Source of the DNA: Rhizobium sp. C4
GTDB lineage: Bacteria > Pseudomonadota > Alphaproteobacteria > Rhizobiales > Rhizobiaceae
Direction: 5' to 3'
DNA: 64,000 bases
Assembly: GCF_021026315.1 (NCBI RefSeq)
Contig: NZ_JAJNCX010000009.1
Location: 153,141 to 217,140, forward strand
The number at the start of each line of letters is the position of its first letter. The first letter of the stretch is position 1. Shown one piece after another: positions 52,520 through 61,024 of the stretch. The notes below the pieces were generated by a model. It was given only the letters and a program-made list of their open reading frames with translations, was not told the origin of the DNA and ran no database searches. The position numbers and the translations under genes are program-made.

Positions 52520-52879
52520 TTAGGCGGCGAACATCAGGAGCGGCCCGTCATTGTTGGCAGCGGCCAGCTTCAGACGCTCGAGGCTCTCCTTCGTCAGCAC
52601 CTGAACGATCTGAAGGCAGGTTCCGCCAGTCGGTCTCGGCACAAGCGAGAATGTCACCGTGCTTTCCAGAAAGGGCGGCTGATCATCCCGCATCAGGTAA
52701 CTGATCTCCCGCTGCGGAATTTCCGCTAGAGCCTCCTGAAAGGCAAGAGCTTCTGCCGGCAGCCATCGAGCCCGAAATTCCGGCTGGCTGATCGCCCGCC
52801 ACACCTTTTCCGGCGGTTCATCCAGATTGAAGGTAAGCTCAACACGGCTCTCCACCGGTCGGCGCATTCCATATTTCAT
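52520..52879 (-). CDS. SRPBCC (AHSA1-like) domain protein
   Basis: The 119-aa protein has the START/Bet v1-like opening ESRVELTFNLDEPPEKVWRA and SQPEFRARWLP, and ends in a long helix (QVLTKESLERLKLAAANNDG). It binds a hydrophobic ligand of unknown nature. Its ATG overlaps the ArsR stop (ATGA), a very frequent pairing in which the regulator controls both genes. Confidence 0.88.
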   Translation of the reverse strand: MKYGMRRPVESRVELTFNLDEPPEKVWRAISQPEFRARWLPAEALAFQEALAEIPQREISYLMRDDQPPFLESTVTFSLVPRPTGGTCLQIVQVLTKESLERLKLAAANNDGPLLMFAA

Positions 52880-53190
52880 GGGTCCATGTCCTTCAGCAGA
52901 GCCTGCAACGCGTCCACACGCTGCGGCCAATAGGCCTTGTATTTGGTCAGCCATTGCGCGATGAGCCCCAGCCCATGCGGATCGACCTCGTAGTTCACGA
53001 AGCGGCCCTGGCGTTCCTGCCGGACCAGCCGCGCCGCCTTCAACACGGCCAGATGCTGCGACATGGCCGGCTGGCTGATTTCCATGCCCTCGCGCAGCGC
53101 GCTGGCATTCATGCCGCCCGCAGCCAGCTTCTCGAAAATCATGCGCCTGGTCGGGTCGGCCAGCGCCCGGAATATCTCACTCTCATTCAT
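52876..53190 (-). CDS. ArsR-family transcriptional regulator
   Basis: The 104-aa winged-helix protein reads IFRALADPTRRMIFEKLAAG, then GMEISQPAMSQHLAVLKAARLV (recognition helix) and RFVNYEVDP (wing). There is no CxC metal motif in the alpha-3 region, so it is not a classical arsenic/metal sensor; ArsR proteins paired with SRPBCC genes usually lack it. It is first in the two-gene unit. Confidence 0.92.
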   Translation of the reverse strand: MNESEIFRALADPTRRMIFEKLAAGGMNASALREGMEISQPAMSQHLAVLKAARLVRQERQGRFVNYEVDPHGLGLIAQWLTKYKAYWPQRVDALQALLKDMDP

Positions 53191-53237
53191 GGGAATTACA
53201 TAAGCGCAGACTTATGTGATTCGCAAGGCCGAATGAG

Positions 53238-53690
53238 TCAAACCCTCAATGCCGTCTCCTCCTTCGCCGTCTTGATCACCATCATCGTGAAGAACCGCGC
53301 GACATTCGTCTGGTCGCGGAACAGCCGGTCGCAGAGATCGGAAAACTCTTCCATGTCCTTCAGCCGCAGCATCAGCACGACATCGCTTTCGCCGGTGACG
53401 GCATAGGCTTGTGACACGGCCTCCTCGGCGCTGGCGAGATCGAGGAAGCGGCGCATGTGTTCTTCGCCATGCAGTTTCAGCTCCACCGTCACGATCGCCT
53501 TGATCCCGCGTCCCGCCTTGGCCGGATTGAGGATGGCGACGACGCGGTCGATGATGCCCGACGTGCGCAGCCGCTGCATACGGCGCAGACAGCTGGAGGG
53601 CGAGAGGCCCACCTCGTCGGCCATGTCGACATTGGTGCGTGACGCGTCGCGCTGCATGAGATTCAGAAGTTTGCGGTCGATCCTGTCCAT
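53238..53690 (-). CDS. Lrp/AsnC-family transcriptional regulator
   Basis: The 150-aa protein has an N-terminal helix-turn-helix (MDRIDRKLLNLMQRDAS, VGLSPSSCLRRMQRLRTSGI) and a C-terminal ligand/oligomer (RAM) domain, with DLASAEEAVSQAYAVTGESD matching the effector loop. The ATG at 53690 is the family start; the frame to 53735 enters the shared promoter. It is divergent from the gate-domain membrane protein, which it may regulate. Confidence 0.92.
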   Translation of the reverse strand: MDRIDRKLLNLMQRDASRTNVDMADEVGLSPSSCLRRMQRLRTSGIIDRVVAILNPAKAGRGIKAIVTVELKLHGEEHMRRFLDLASAEEAVSQAYAVTGESDVVLMLRLKDMEEFSDLCDRLFRDQTNVARFFTMMVIKTAKEETALRV

Positions 53691-53717
53691 GGCGGGATGA
53701 TAGAGCGGCGGCGCCAC

Positions 53718-53738
53718 TTTGCAATAAAATTGCACAAA
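53718..53738. promoter_or_regulatory. Candidate Lrp-type operator between divergent genes
   Basis: TTTGCAAT-AAA-ATTGCA-CAAA is an AT-rich near-palindrome in the 118-nt gap, and a second GCTGCAAT lies just downstream. The geometry suits an Lrp/AsnC dimer; unproven. Confidence 0.4.
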
Positions 53739-53808
53739 GCTGCAATCTTTGACCGCAAATGCGAAGGGCTTCTTGCTAGGACGGCGGCGTCAGCAAAGGA
53801 GCCGCGCA

Positions 53809-54786
53809 GTGCAGATCATGGATGTCATCACCCGGAAGGTGAAGGAAACGCTCGAGATCTATTGGGTTCTCGTCAAGATCACGGTTCCGATTGCGATCAT
53901 CACAGAACTCCTCTCCCGCTATGGCGTCATCAAGGCCGTGGCCCCGGTCTTCGCACCGGTCATGAACCTCGTCGGCCTGCCGCCGGAACTCGGCCTCGCC
54001 TGGCTCACTGCCATGCTGGTCGGCATCTGGGGCGCGGTGCCGCTCATCTTCACGCTCGTTCCGGTCTCCTCGCTGAGCGTGGCCGATGTCACGATCTTCT
54101 CCGCCCTCATCCTCTTCGCCCATGGCCTGCCGATCGAGCAGAAGATCATCGAAAAGGCGGGGCCGGGCATGCTGGCAACGACTGTGCTGCGCGTCGGTGG
54201 CGGACTGCTCTATGCGTTCATCTTGCACCATATCCTGACGGCGACGGGCTGGATGTCCGCTCCGGTCAACCCGACCTGGATCCCGATTGCCGCCACCCCC
54301 GATTGGGCGAGCTATCTCTGGGGCCTTGGCGAAACCATGGTCTGGATGCTCGTCATCCTCTTCGCGCTGACCATCGGGCTTGATCTCCTGAAGGTCAGCG
54401 GCATTCTCGGCCTCATGATGAAGCTGCTGTCGCCGCTGCTCCGCCTTGCCGGCATCCGGGGCGAGGCGGGACATCTGACGGCCGTCGGCCTCTTCCTCGG
54501 CATCTCCTATGGCGGCGGGCTGCTGATCCGCGAGGCGCAGTCCGGCCTCGTTTCGCCGCGTCAGGTCTTTCTCGCCTGCGTCTTCATGGGCTTTGCCCAT
54601 AGCGTCATCGAAGACACGCTGGTCGTCATGTCCGTGGGCGCCGATGTCTGGGGCGTACTGGTCGGCCGCGTCGTCTTCGCCATCGCCGCGACAGCCATCA
54701 TTGCGGCACTGCTTGCCCGCATGTCAGACGAGCGCTTCTTCGCGCGCATCTATCGTGGTCCGGTGGCTGCTCCGGCCGAGGGATGA
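53809..54786 (+). CDS. Nucleoside-recognition/gate-domain membrane protein (YjiH/SpmB-like)
   Basis: About 325 aa from the GTG at 53809, which follows AAAGGA by 8 nt; ATG 53818 lies too far from that site. Eight or more helices include two gate-type segments (VPIAIITELLSRYGVIK, GLFLGISYGGGLLIREAQSG). The family appears in spore-maturation and nucleoside-transport-like proteins; the substrate is unknown. The Lrp regulator reads away from it across a shared promoter. Confidence 0.82.
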   Translation: MQIMDVITRKVKETLEIYWVLVKITVPIAIITELLSRYGVIKAVAPVFAPVMNLVGLPPELGLAWLTAMLVGIWGAVPLIFTLVPVSSLSVADVTIFSALILFAHGLPIEQKIIEKAGPGMLATTVLRVGGGLLYAFILHHILTATGWMSAPVNPTWIPIAATPDWASYLWGLGETMVWMLVILFALTIGLDLLKVSGILGLMMKLLSPLLRLAGIRGEAGHLTAVGLFLGISYGGGLLIREAQSGLVSPRQVFLACVFMGFAHSVIEDTLVVMSVGADVWGVLVGRVVFAIAATAIIAALLARMSDERFFARIYRGPVAAPAEG

Positions 54787-54917
54787 GGCGCCGTCCTGTC
54801 CCGATTTACCGGTGTAAAACCGAGCTTTAGCGGTTTCGCTTGCCCGCGTTCGGCGCAAGATTGCGAATCAGGCTGCCGCGGCAGCCGGACATGCAGTGCC
54901 TTGGCTCGGGGGATCGG

Positions 54918-55688
54918 ATGAAAGCGGTGATACTGGCAGGCGGCCTTGGCTCGCGCATTGCCGAGGAGACGCATCTGAAGCCCAAGCCGATGATCGAGAT
55001 CGGCGGCAAGCCGATCCTCTGGCACATCATGAAGATCTATTACAGCCACGGCATCCGCGATTTCATTATCTGCTGCGGCTTCAAGGGCTATGTGATCAAG
55101 GAATATTTCGCCAATTACGGCCTGCACATGTCCGACATCACCTTCGATCTGTCGGAAAACCGCCTCGTCTTCCACCGCCAGAGCGCCGAAAACTGGCGCG
55201 TCACGCTGGTCGATACGGGCGAGAGCTCGATGACTGGCGGCCGTCTCAAGCGCGTCGCGCCCTATCTGGAGGGCGAGGAAGACTTCTGCTTCACCTATGG
55301 CGACGGCGTGGCCGATGTCGATATCGCCGAGACGATCCGCTTTCACAAATCCCATGGCCGCGACGCGACTGTGACGGCCGTCCGCCCGCCCGCCCGCTTT
55401 GGCGCGCTCAAGTTCGAGGGCGACGACGTGAAGGGCTTTGTCGAAAAGCCGGAGGGTGAGGGCGGCTATATCAATGGCGGCTTCTTCGTGCTGTCCACCA
55501 AGGTTCTCTCCCGCATCGCCGGCGACCAGACCTCCTGGGAGGCGGAACCGCTTTCGGGGCTCGCCGAAGACGGCCAGCTCAAGGCCTTCTTCCACAACGG
55601 TTTCTGGCAGCCGATGGATACGCTGCGCGACAAGATCCAGCTGGAAGCCATGTGGGAAAACGGCACGCCGCCCTGGAAGACCTGGTGA
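54918..55688 (+). CDS. rfbF: Glucose-1-phosphate cytidylyltransferase
   Basis: The 256-aa enzyme makes CDP-glucose from CTP and glucose-1-phosphate. The nucleotide loop is GGLGSRIAEETHLKPKPM, and GGKPILWHIMKIY, FTYGDGVADVD (metal Asp) and EGGYINGGFFVL follow, all characteristic of RfbF. The ATG at 54918 fits; upstream extension is not family-like. The next enzyme of the CDP-sugar route, CDP-glucose 4,6-dehydratase, is not in the window. It leads a cluster with epimerase, methyltransferase and glycosyltransferases. Confidence 0.94.
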   Translation: MKAVILAGGLGSRIAEETHLKPKPMIEIGGKPILWHIMKIYYSHGIRDFIICCGFKGYVIKEYFANYGLHMSDITFDLSENRLVFHRQSAENWRVTLVDTGESSMTGGRLKRVAPYLEGEEDFCFTYGDGVADVDIAETIRFHKSHGRDATVTAVRPPARFGALKFEGDDVKGFVEKPEGEGGYINGGFFVLSTKVLSRIAGDQTSWEAEPLSGLAEDGQLKAFFHNGFWQPMDTLRDKIQLEAMWENGTPPWKTW

Positions 55689-55692
55689 GCCG

Positions 55693-56259
55693 ATGTCGGG
55701 CAACCGTTTCCTGATCGAGCCAACGGCGATTGCCGGCGTGTACACCGTCACCCGGCGAAGGCTGGCCGACGAGCGCGGCTTCCTCTCGCGCCTCTTCGAG
55801 CCGGAGGAACTGGTACAGGCCGGCTGGCCGGGTCCCATCGCGCAGATCAACGAGACGGGCACGACCCGCGCCGGCACCGTGCGCGGCCTGCATTACCAGA
55901 GCCCGCCCCATGCCGAGATGAAACTCGTCTCCTGCATCGCTGGACGCATCCTTGATGTCGCTGTCGATCTACGTAAGTCATCGTCAACCTATCTGCAGTC
56001 GGTCGCGCTCGAACTCTCCGCCGAGAACGGCCGTGCGCTGCTGATCCCGCAAGGCTGCGCCCATGGTTTCCAGGCGCTGACGGATGATGTGCGGATGATC
56101 TATCTGCATTCCGCGCCTTACGCCGCCGCCCATGAGGGTGGTCTCGACGCGCTCGATCCGGCGCTTGGCGTCAATTGGCCTCTCCCGGTCGTCAATCGCT
56201 CGCCGCGCGATGAGGCGCTGCCACGCATAACCTCCGGCTTTGAAGGAATTGCTCTATGA
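55693..56259 (+). CDS. dTDP-4-dehydrorhamnose 3,5-epimerase family protein
   Basis: The 188-aa cupin-fold protein has RGFLSRLFEPEEL, the catalytic histidine in VRGLHYQSPPHAEMKL, VDLRKSSSTYLQ and LIPQGCAHGFQALTDD. By context it probably epimerises a CDP- (or dTDP-) 4-keto-6-deoxysugar at C3 or C5. It starts 4 nt after rfbF and its stop overlaps the next start. Length matches RfbC. Confidence 0.9.
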   Translation: MSGNRFLIEPTAIAGVYTVTRRRLADERGFLSRLFEPEELVQAGWPGPIAQINETGTTRAGTVRGLHYQSPPHAEMKLVSCIAGRILDVAVDLRKSSSTYLQSVALELSAENGRALLIPQGCAHGFQALTDDVRMIYLHSAPYAAAHEGGLDALDPALGVNWPLPVVNRSPRDEALPRITSGFEGIAL

Positions 56260-57485
56260 AATGCCGGCATTGCGGCGGCGACCATTTCGCCCCCTTCCTC
56301 GACCTTGGCACGGCCCCGCCGTCGAATTCCTATCTGGCGGCAGCGGATCTCGAAAAGCCCGAGCTCTGGTATCCACTGGTCATCCGCGTCTGCCGCAACT
56401 GCCTTCTGGTCCAGACCGAAGGCTTCGCCGGCCGCGAAACCTTCTTCTCCGAAACCTACGCCTATTTCTCCTCCTTCTCGCAAAGCTGGCTGTCGCATGC
56501 GGAGCGCTATGTCGGCGAAATGGTCGCCCGCTTCGGGCTCGGGCCGCAGTCGCATGTGGTCGAGGTCGCCGCCAATGACGGCTATCTGCTGCAATATGTG
56601 AAGGCGCGCGGCATTGCCTGTCTCGGCGTCGAGCCGACGAAGAGCACTGCGACCGCGGCCCGCGCCAAGGGCATCGAGATCGTCGAGGATTTCTTTGGGC
56701 AGGCACTGGCCGACAGGCTGGTCGCCGAGGGCAAACAGGCTGACCTGATGGCAGCCAACAATGTTCTCGCCCATGTGCCGGACATCAACGATTTCGTCAG
56801 CGGCTTTGCCCGCCTGCTGAAGCCGGATGGGGTGGCGACCTTCGAGTTCCCGCATATCCTCAACATGATCGCCGAGAACCAGTTCGACACGGCTTATCAT
56901 GAACATTTCTCCTATCTCTCGCTTCTCGCCGTCACCCGCATCTTCGCGGCCAATGGTCTGCGGGTCTTCGATATCGAAAAGACGCCGTGGCATGGCGGGT
57001 CGCTGCGGGTCTTTGCCTGCCGGGCCGCAAGCGCCGCGCATGCCTTGAGCGCTAATGTCGAGGCTGTGCTTGATGAGGAGAGGGCGGCCGGTCTCGATCA
57101 TGCTGAAACCTACGCCGCTATGCAGCAGGGTGCGCTGCAGGTGCGTGACGCCTTGCTCGAATTCCTCATCGATGCGCGCCGCAAGGGGCTGCGCGTGGCG
57201 GCCTATGGTGCGGCGGCCAAGGGCAACACGCTCCTGAACTTCTCGGGCGTGAAAACCGACCTGATCGCCGCCGTTGCCGACAAGAATCCGGCTAAGCAGG
57301 GTCATTACATGCCCGGCAGCCGCATCCGCATCGTGGACGAGGAAGCGCTGATGGCGCTGCGTCCGGAAAGGGTCGTGATACTGCCATGGAATCTCAAGGA
57401 CGAGATCATGCGTCAGCTTTCCTCTATCAGAGACTGGGATGGGAAATTCGTGACGGCAATCCCCACGCTGACGATCCACGACTGA
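56256..57485 (+). CDS. Sugar C-methyltransferase (NovU/TylC3-like)
   Basis: The 409-aa protein has an N-terminal zinc-binding part (CRHCGGDHF near residue 3 and CRNCLLVQ near 46), a SAM-binding Rossmann domain (VVEVAANDGYLLQYVKARG; AYHEHFSYLSL) and a C-terminal nucleotide-sugar domain (GAAAKGNTLLNF). This architecture belongs to enzymes that put a methyl branch on a keto-deoxysugar carbon. With RfbF it points to a branched sugar of the CDP series. It starts with an ATGA overlap. Confidence 0.92.
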   Translation: MKCRHCGGDHFAPFLDLGTAPPSNSYLAAADLEKPELWYPLVIRVCRNCLLVQTEGFAGRETFFSETYAYFSSFSQSWLSHAERYVGEMVARFGLGPQSHVVEVAANDGYLLQYVKARGIACLGVEPTKSTATAARAKGIEIVEDFFGQALADRLVAEGKQADLMAANNVLAHVPDINDFVSGFARLLKPDGVATFEFPHILNMIAENQFDTAYHEHFSYLSLLAVTRIFAANGLRVFDIEKTPWHGGSLRVFACRAASAAHALSANVEAVLDEERAAGLDHAETYAAMQQGALQVRDALLEFLIDARRKGLRVAAYGAAAKGNTLLNFSGVKTDLIAAVADKNPAKQGHYMPGSRIRIVDEEALMALRPERVVILPWNLKDEIMRQLSSIRDWDGKFVTAIPTLTIHD

Positions 57486-57499
57486 CCGAGGAGGTGCCC

Positions 57500-57574
57500 G
57501 TGGCTACGCCGGCAAAGGCGCGCAAGAAGCGTGCAGTCGCTGCGCCCAAAGTGGCATTGGAGCTTCCGGCCTGA
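57500..57574 (+). CDS. 24-residue Lys/Ala-rich leader ORF overlapping the glycosyltransferase
   Basis: A GTG at 57500 follows a near-perfect GAGGAGG site (57488-57494) by 5 nt. It reads ATPAKARKKRAVAAPKVALE then LPA and stops at 57572-57574, exactly overlapping the first codon (CTG, 57571) of the glycosyltransferase frame. It may be a coupling leader, or the true N-terminus of that enzyme separated by a one-base frameshift. Confidence 0.45.
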   Translation: MATPAKARKKRAVAAPKVALELPA

Positions 57575-58767
57575 CCAGCGCGCCCGCCCTTTCGATCTGC
57601 GTTCCTTCGCGCAATCGGCAGTTCTATTTTCAGGAGACGATCCGCGCGCTTCTCGCCTCGACGCGCCGCGACATCGAACTCGTCCTCACCGACAATTCCG
57701 ATGACCCGTCGATCATGGACGCCTTCATCGAAGGTCTCGCCGATGATCCCCGCATCCGCTATCTCCGCTCGCAGGAAAAGCCGCTTTCCATGGTCGACAA
57801 CTGGGAGCGGACCATGGCCGCGGCGACCGGCCGCTGGGTGGCCTTCATCGGCGATGACGACTATCTCGACCCCGACCTCGCGGATCTGATCGTAGCCATC
57901 GAGGCTCGCGTGCCCGATATCGACGCCATCGCCTGGAACCGCCTGACATTTCACTGGCCGGGCGCCCGGGAACAGGAAATGCACACGGCCATCCCGACCG
58001 GCTGCCGGATCGTCGAGGTCGCCCGCGACGACCTGATGCGCAAGACCTTCGGCTGGGAAGGCGCAGGCCGCGTCCCCACCTTCATGTTCTCCGCCTATCA
58101 CGCCACCGTGCGTCGCGACCTCGTCGAGAAAAACCGCACCCGCTTCGGCAACCGCTATTTCGAGCATCCCGTCGTGGATCAGGACAGCGCCTTCAAGATC
58201 ATCGCAACGGCGCGGCGCTTCATTTTTTCCGAGCGGCCTTTCTCCGTGCTCGGCACCTGTCCGACGAGCAATTCCGCCTCGATTGGCCGCGTTGACGACA
58301 ATGCGCGCCGCCATGCCGAGTTCATGGCGGATCTCGGCCGCAACATGGATAACGATCCGCACATGGCGGATTTCCCCTTCCCCTCCGCCTATGGCGTCAC
58401 GGCCTCTGTCGGCGTCAGTCAGCATTGGTTCAGAACAACTTACGGACTGAAGTATGATGGCTGGGAAGAAAACTTTGCCCGTTCCTGTGCGCTCGATTGC
58501 CAGTCGGCCGCCACACGGGAGGATTTCGAGATCATCCGCGCCCGCTATGAGGCGGGTTTCAGAGCCTGGCAGCACGGCCGCTTCCTACCGTTCTTTCAGC
58601 CCGTTTATATTGAGCCTCGTGAAACCGCCGGTCCGACTTTCACCGGTGTCACGCCGCTTCTCGTCCATGTCGGCGAACATTTCGCCGGAGCTTCAACGCC
58701 GCGCGCGCTTTACGATGCTGCAGCTGGGATGATGACCCTGCCAGAGGAGATTCCGATCGCCTTGTGA
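57571..58767 (+). CDS. Glycosyltransferase family 2, noncanonical start
   Basis: The protein begins (L)TSAPALSICVPSRNRQFYF, the expected beta-1 of a GT-A fold, with FIGDDDYLDPDLADL as the DxD region near residue 90. No ATG, GTG or TTG exists in frame between the stop at 57469 and ATG 57715, and starting at 57715 would delete the nucleotide-binding beta strand. A CTG at 57571 with GGAG (57559-57562) overlaps the leader ORF stop. The C-terminus has FRAWQHGRFLPFFQPVY, shared with the minus-strand transferase at 60974. It transfers a sugar in polysaccharide assembly; the acceptor is unknown. Confidence 0.78.
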   Translation: MTSAPALSICVPSRNRQFYFQETIRALLASTRRDIELVLTDNSDDPSIMDAFIEGLADDPRIRYLRSQEKPLSMVDNWERTMAAATGRWVAFIGDDDYLDPDLADLIVAIEARVPDIDAIAWNRLTFHWPGAREQEMHTAIPTGCRIVEVARDDLMRKTFGWEGAGRVPTFMFSAYHATVRRDLVEKNRTRFGNRYFEHPVVDQDSAFKIIATARRFIFSERPFSVLGTCPTSNSASIGRVDDNARRHAEFMADLGRNMDNDPHMADFPFPSAYGVTASVGVSQHWFRTTYGLKYDGWEENFARSCALDCQSAATREDFEIIRARYEAGFRAWQHGRFLPFFQPVYIEPRETAGPTFTGVTPLLVHVGEHFAGASTPRALYDAAAGMMTLPEEIPIAL

Positions 58768-58958
58768 CGCTTTGCAAGCAGGGCGTGCCAGTCTCGGGCA
58801 AGACAGGCGGACTATCCATCCATGAGATCAGTCATGGGCCGGAAATGCAGATCGCGCCGGCCTTCGCCAAGGAATGACGGGACCATGCGCAAACACGGTA
58901 GTCGGATTGCAGATCGCAGATCGCATCCCTGCCGGACACTCACCGTCGACGGGCGCCC

Positions 58959-59801
58959 ATGAGCAAGGTCTTCCTCACCGGCGCGAGCGGTTTTGTGGGG
59001 CGGCAGATCCTCAAGCACCTCCTTGCCGCCGGTCATGACGTGACGGTCGCCGTCCGCCCCGGCAGCATGCTTCGCGCCGGGATTTCGACCAGCAATGTCA
59101 ACGTCGTTCTGACGCGCGATCTCTTTGCCGAGCGGGAAGACTGGTGGGCGAGGGCGCTTGTCGGTCAAGACACGCTGATCCACGCCGCCTGGTATGTCGA
59201 TCCGCAGACCTATCAGCGCTCGCGTTACAACTTCATCTGCACTGTGGGCAGCATCGTCATGGCGCGTGCGGCCGCGCGCGCCGGCGTCGGCCACGTCATC
59301 GGGCTCGGCACCTGCATGGAATATCGCCTGCCGTCCACCCGCATCCAGCCCGATGCGCCGCTCGGCCCCTCGACGATCTATTCTTCGGCCAAGCTCGCCA
59401 CCTATTTCGCGCTGAGACGGCATGCGAAACTTGCCGGCCAGCGCTTCACCTGGGCTCGGCTCTTCCATCTCCATGGAGAGTTCGAGCAGCCGGGGCGGCT
59501 TGCTCCCTATATCCACGACTGTATCGCCCGCGGCGAGCATGCCCGGCTCTCCGCCGGCACGCAGTTGCGCGACTATCTCCACGTATCCGATGCAGGCCGG
59601 ATGATCGCGGCGATTGCCGACACGGGGCAGGAGGGCGTCGTCAACATCTGCTCTGGCCGCCCGACCACCATTCGTCTGTTCGCCGAACGGATCGCCGACA
59701 TGTACGGACGGCGCGATTTGCTGATCTTCTCGAGCGATCCTGTTCCAGCGCATGATCCCGCAGCCGTCGTCGGCGTCTGCAACTGGCAGGCCCCGCAATG
59801 A
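58959..59801 (+). CDS. NAD-dependent sugar epimerase/dehydratase-type SDR protein
   Basis: The 280-aa extended short-chain dehydrogenase has GASGFVGRQ (NAD loop), the YxxxK pair in YSSAKLATY and RDYLHVSDAGRMI. It is a nucleotide-sugar epimerase, reductase or dehydratase; context suggests C4 reduction of the keto sugar. It follows the GT2 gene by about 190 nt and overlaps the next transferase (ATGA). Confidence 0.88.
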   Translation: MSKVFLTGASGFVGRQILKHLLAAGHDVTVAVRPGSMLRAGISTSNVNVVLTRDLFAEREDWWARALVGQDTLIHAAWYVDPQTYQRSRYNFICTVGSIVMARAAARAGVGHVIGLGTCMEYRLPSTRIQPDAPLGPSTIYSSAKLATYFALRRHAKLAGQRFTWARLFHLHGEFEQPGRLAPYIHDCIARGEHARLSAGTQLRDYLHVSDAGRMIAAIADTGQEGVVNICSGRPTTIRLFAERIADMYGRRDLLIFSSDPVPAHDPAAVVGVCNWQAPQ

Positions 59802-61024
59802 CGGGGGCGATCAGGGTCTTGCACCTTGCCGCGCATCTCGGCGGCGGCGTCGGCAAGGCGCATGCGGCCATTCGCGCGGTCGATCCACGGGCGGCGGATC
59901 ATGCCTATATCCTGCTGGAACCCGCGCGTGACCGTCGCTATGCCGACGCCATCATCGCCACCGGCGCGCGCGTCATCGAAGCGCCGGCGAAGGAGGCATT
60001 GCTGGCGCTGCTTGCGGAGGCGGATATCGTCCAGATCGAGTTCTGGAACCACCCACGGCTCTATGAAGCGCTGGCTCGCCTGCCGCTGCCGCAGGGCCGC
60101 TATCTTTTCTGGTCGCATATCTCGGGCCTCGCCCCGCCGCTGATTGCGGAGGCACTGACGGAAGCCGCCGATATCTTCGTCTATACGTCAGCCTGTTCCC
60201 TTGTGCGCCCGGCAAAAGGTGACCTTCGCGTCATCGGCAGCGGCTTCGGGCTCGATCATCCGCCAAAGCGGAGGAGCCGGCGCGGGGCGTTGCGCGGGGG
60301 CTATCTGGGAACGGTCGATTTCGTGAAGATGAGCCCGGATTTCTTCTCGATCGTCGACGCCGTCGAAGGGCCGGATTTCGAGATTGCCGTCTATGGAGCC
60401 TTTGACCCGGAAGGTGGCCCGGCCCGCGCGCATGCCGCCATGCGCCATCCCGAACGGGTGGTGATGATGGGGCAGACGGACGATCCGGCAGAAGCGCTGG
60501 CCGGTCTCGACTTCTTCTTCTACCCGCTGGATCGCGAGCATTTCGGCACGGCGGAAAATGCGCTGGTCGAGGCGATGTCGGCAGGCCTCACGCCGCTCGT
60601 TCTCGATAATCCGGCCGAGCGTGCGATCGTCACTGATGGTGTCACCGGGCTTGTCGCCGGCAGCGTGGAGCAATGTGTCGGGGCGCTCACCCGTCTTCTT
60701 GCCGAACCACGCCTGCGCGAAGAATTGGGCGATGCAGCAGCACTGGAAGCCGCCCGGCGCTTCCGCCCCGAAGTCTCGCGCAATGCGTTCGCCGTGGCTT
60801 ACGCTGATTTGATGGCGCGACCCAGGCATCTTCCCGATTTCGCTGCCGTTTTGGGCGCGGGTCCGCTGGACTGGTTCCTCGGCAGCTTTCCGAAGGGGGC
60901 GACGATTGCCGAAGGCAAGCCGTCCAAAGGCAGCCTCAGGCACTTTCTCGACTGTTTTCCGAAGGACGAAGCGCTAAATCGCCGCGCCGGCGCCGCAGAT
61001 GAGGCGGACGGGCGCGAGAAATGA
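59798..61024 (+). CDS. Glycosyltransferase family 4-like
   Basis: The 408-aa GT-B protein has an N-terminal Rossmann domain with a glycine loop LHLAAHLGGGVGKAHAAI and the C-terminal donor motif HFGTAENALVEAMSAGLTPLV (E-x7-E type). It adds a sugar from a nucleotide donor to a lipid or glycan acceptor. Its 3' end overlaps the convergent transferase by 51 nt. Confidence 0.88.
   Translation: MTGAIRVLHLAAHLGGGVGKAHAAIRAVDPRAADHAYILLEPARDRRYADAIIATGARVIEAPAKEALLALLAEADIVQIEFWNHPRLYEALARLPLPQGRYLFWSHISGLAPPLIAEALTEAADIFVYTSACSLVRPAKGDLRVIGSGFGLDHPPKRRSRRGALRGGYLGTVDFVKMSPDFFSIVDAVEGPDFEIAVYGAFDPEGGPARAHAAMRHPERVVMMGQTDDPAEALAGLDFFFYPLDREHFGTAENALVEAMSAGLTPLVLDNPAERAIVTDGVTGLVAGSVEQCVGALTRLLAEPRLREELGDAAALEAARRFRPEVSRNAFAVAYADLMARPRHLPDFAAVLGAGPLDWFLGSFPKGATIAEGKPSKGSLRHFLDCFPKDEALNRRAGAADEADGREK

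Noticed and set aside
54871..54886. Perfect 16-bp palindrome GGCTGCCGCGGCAGCC before rfbF
   Set aside because: GC-only, no T tract and not repeated elsewhere in the window; chance cannot be excluded, so no function is given.
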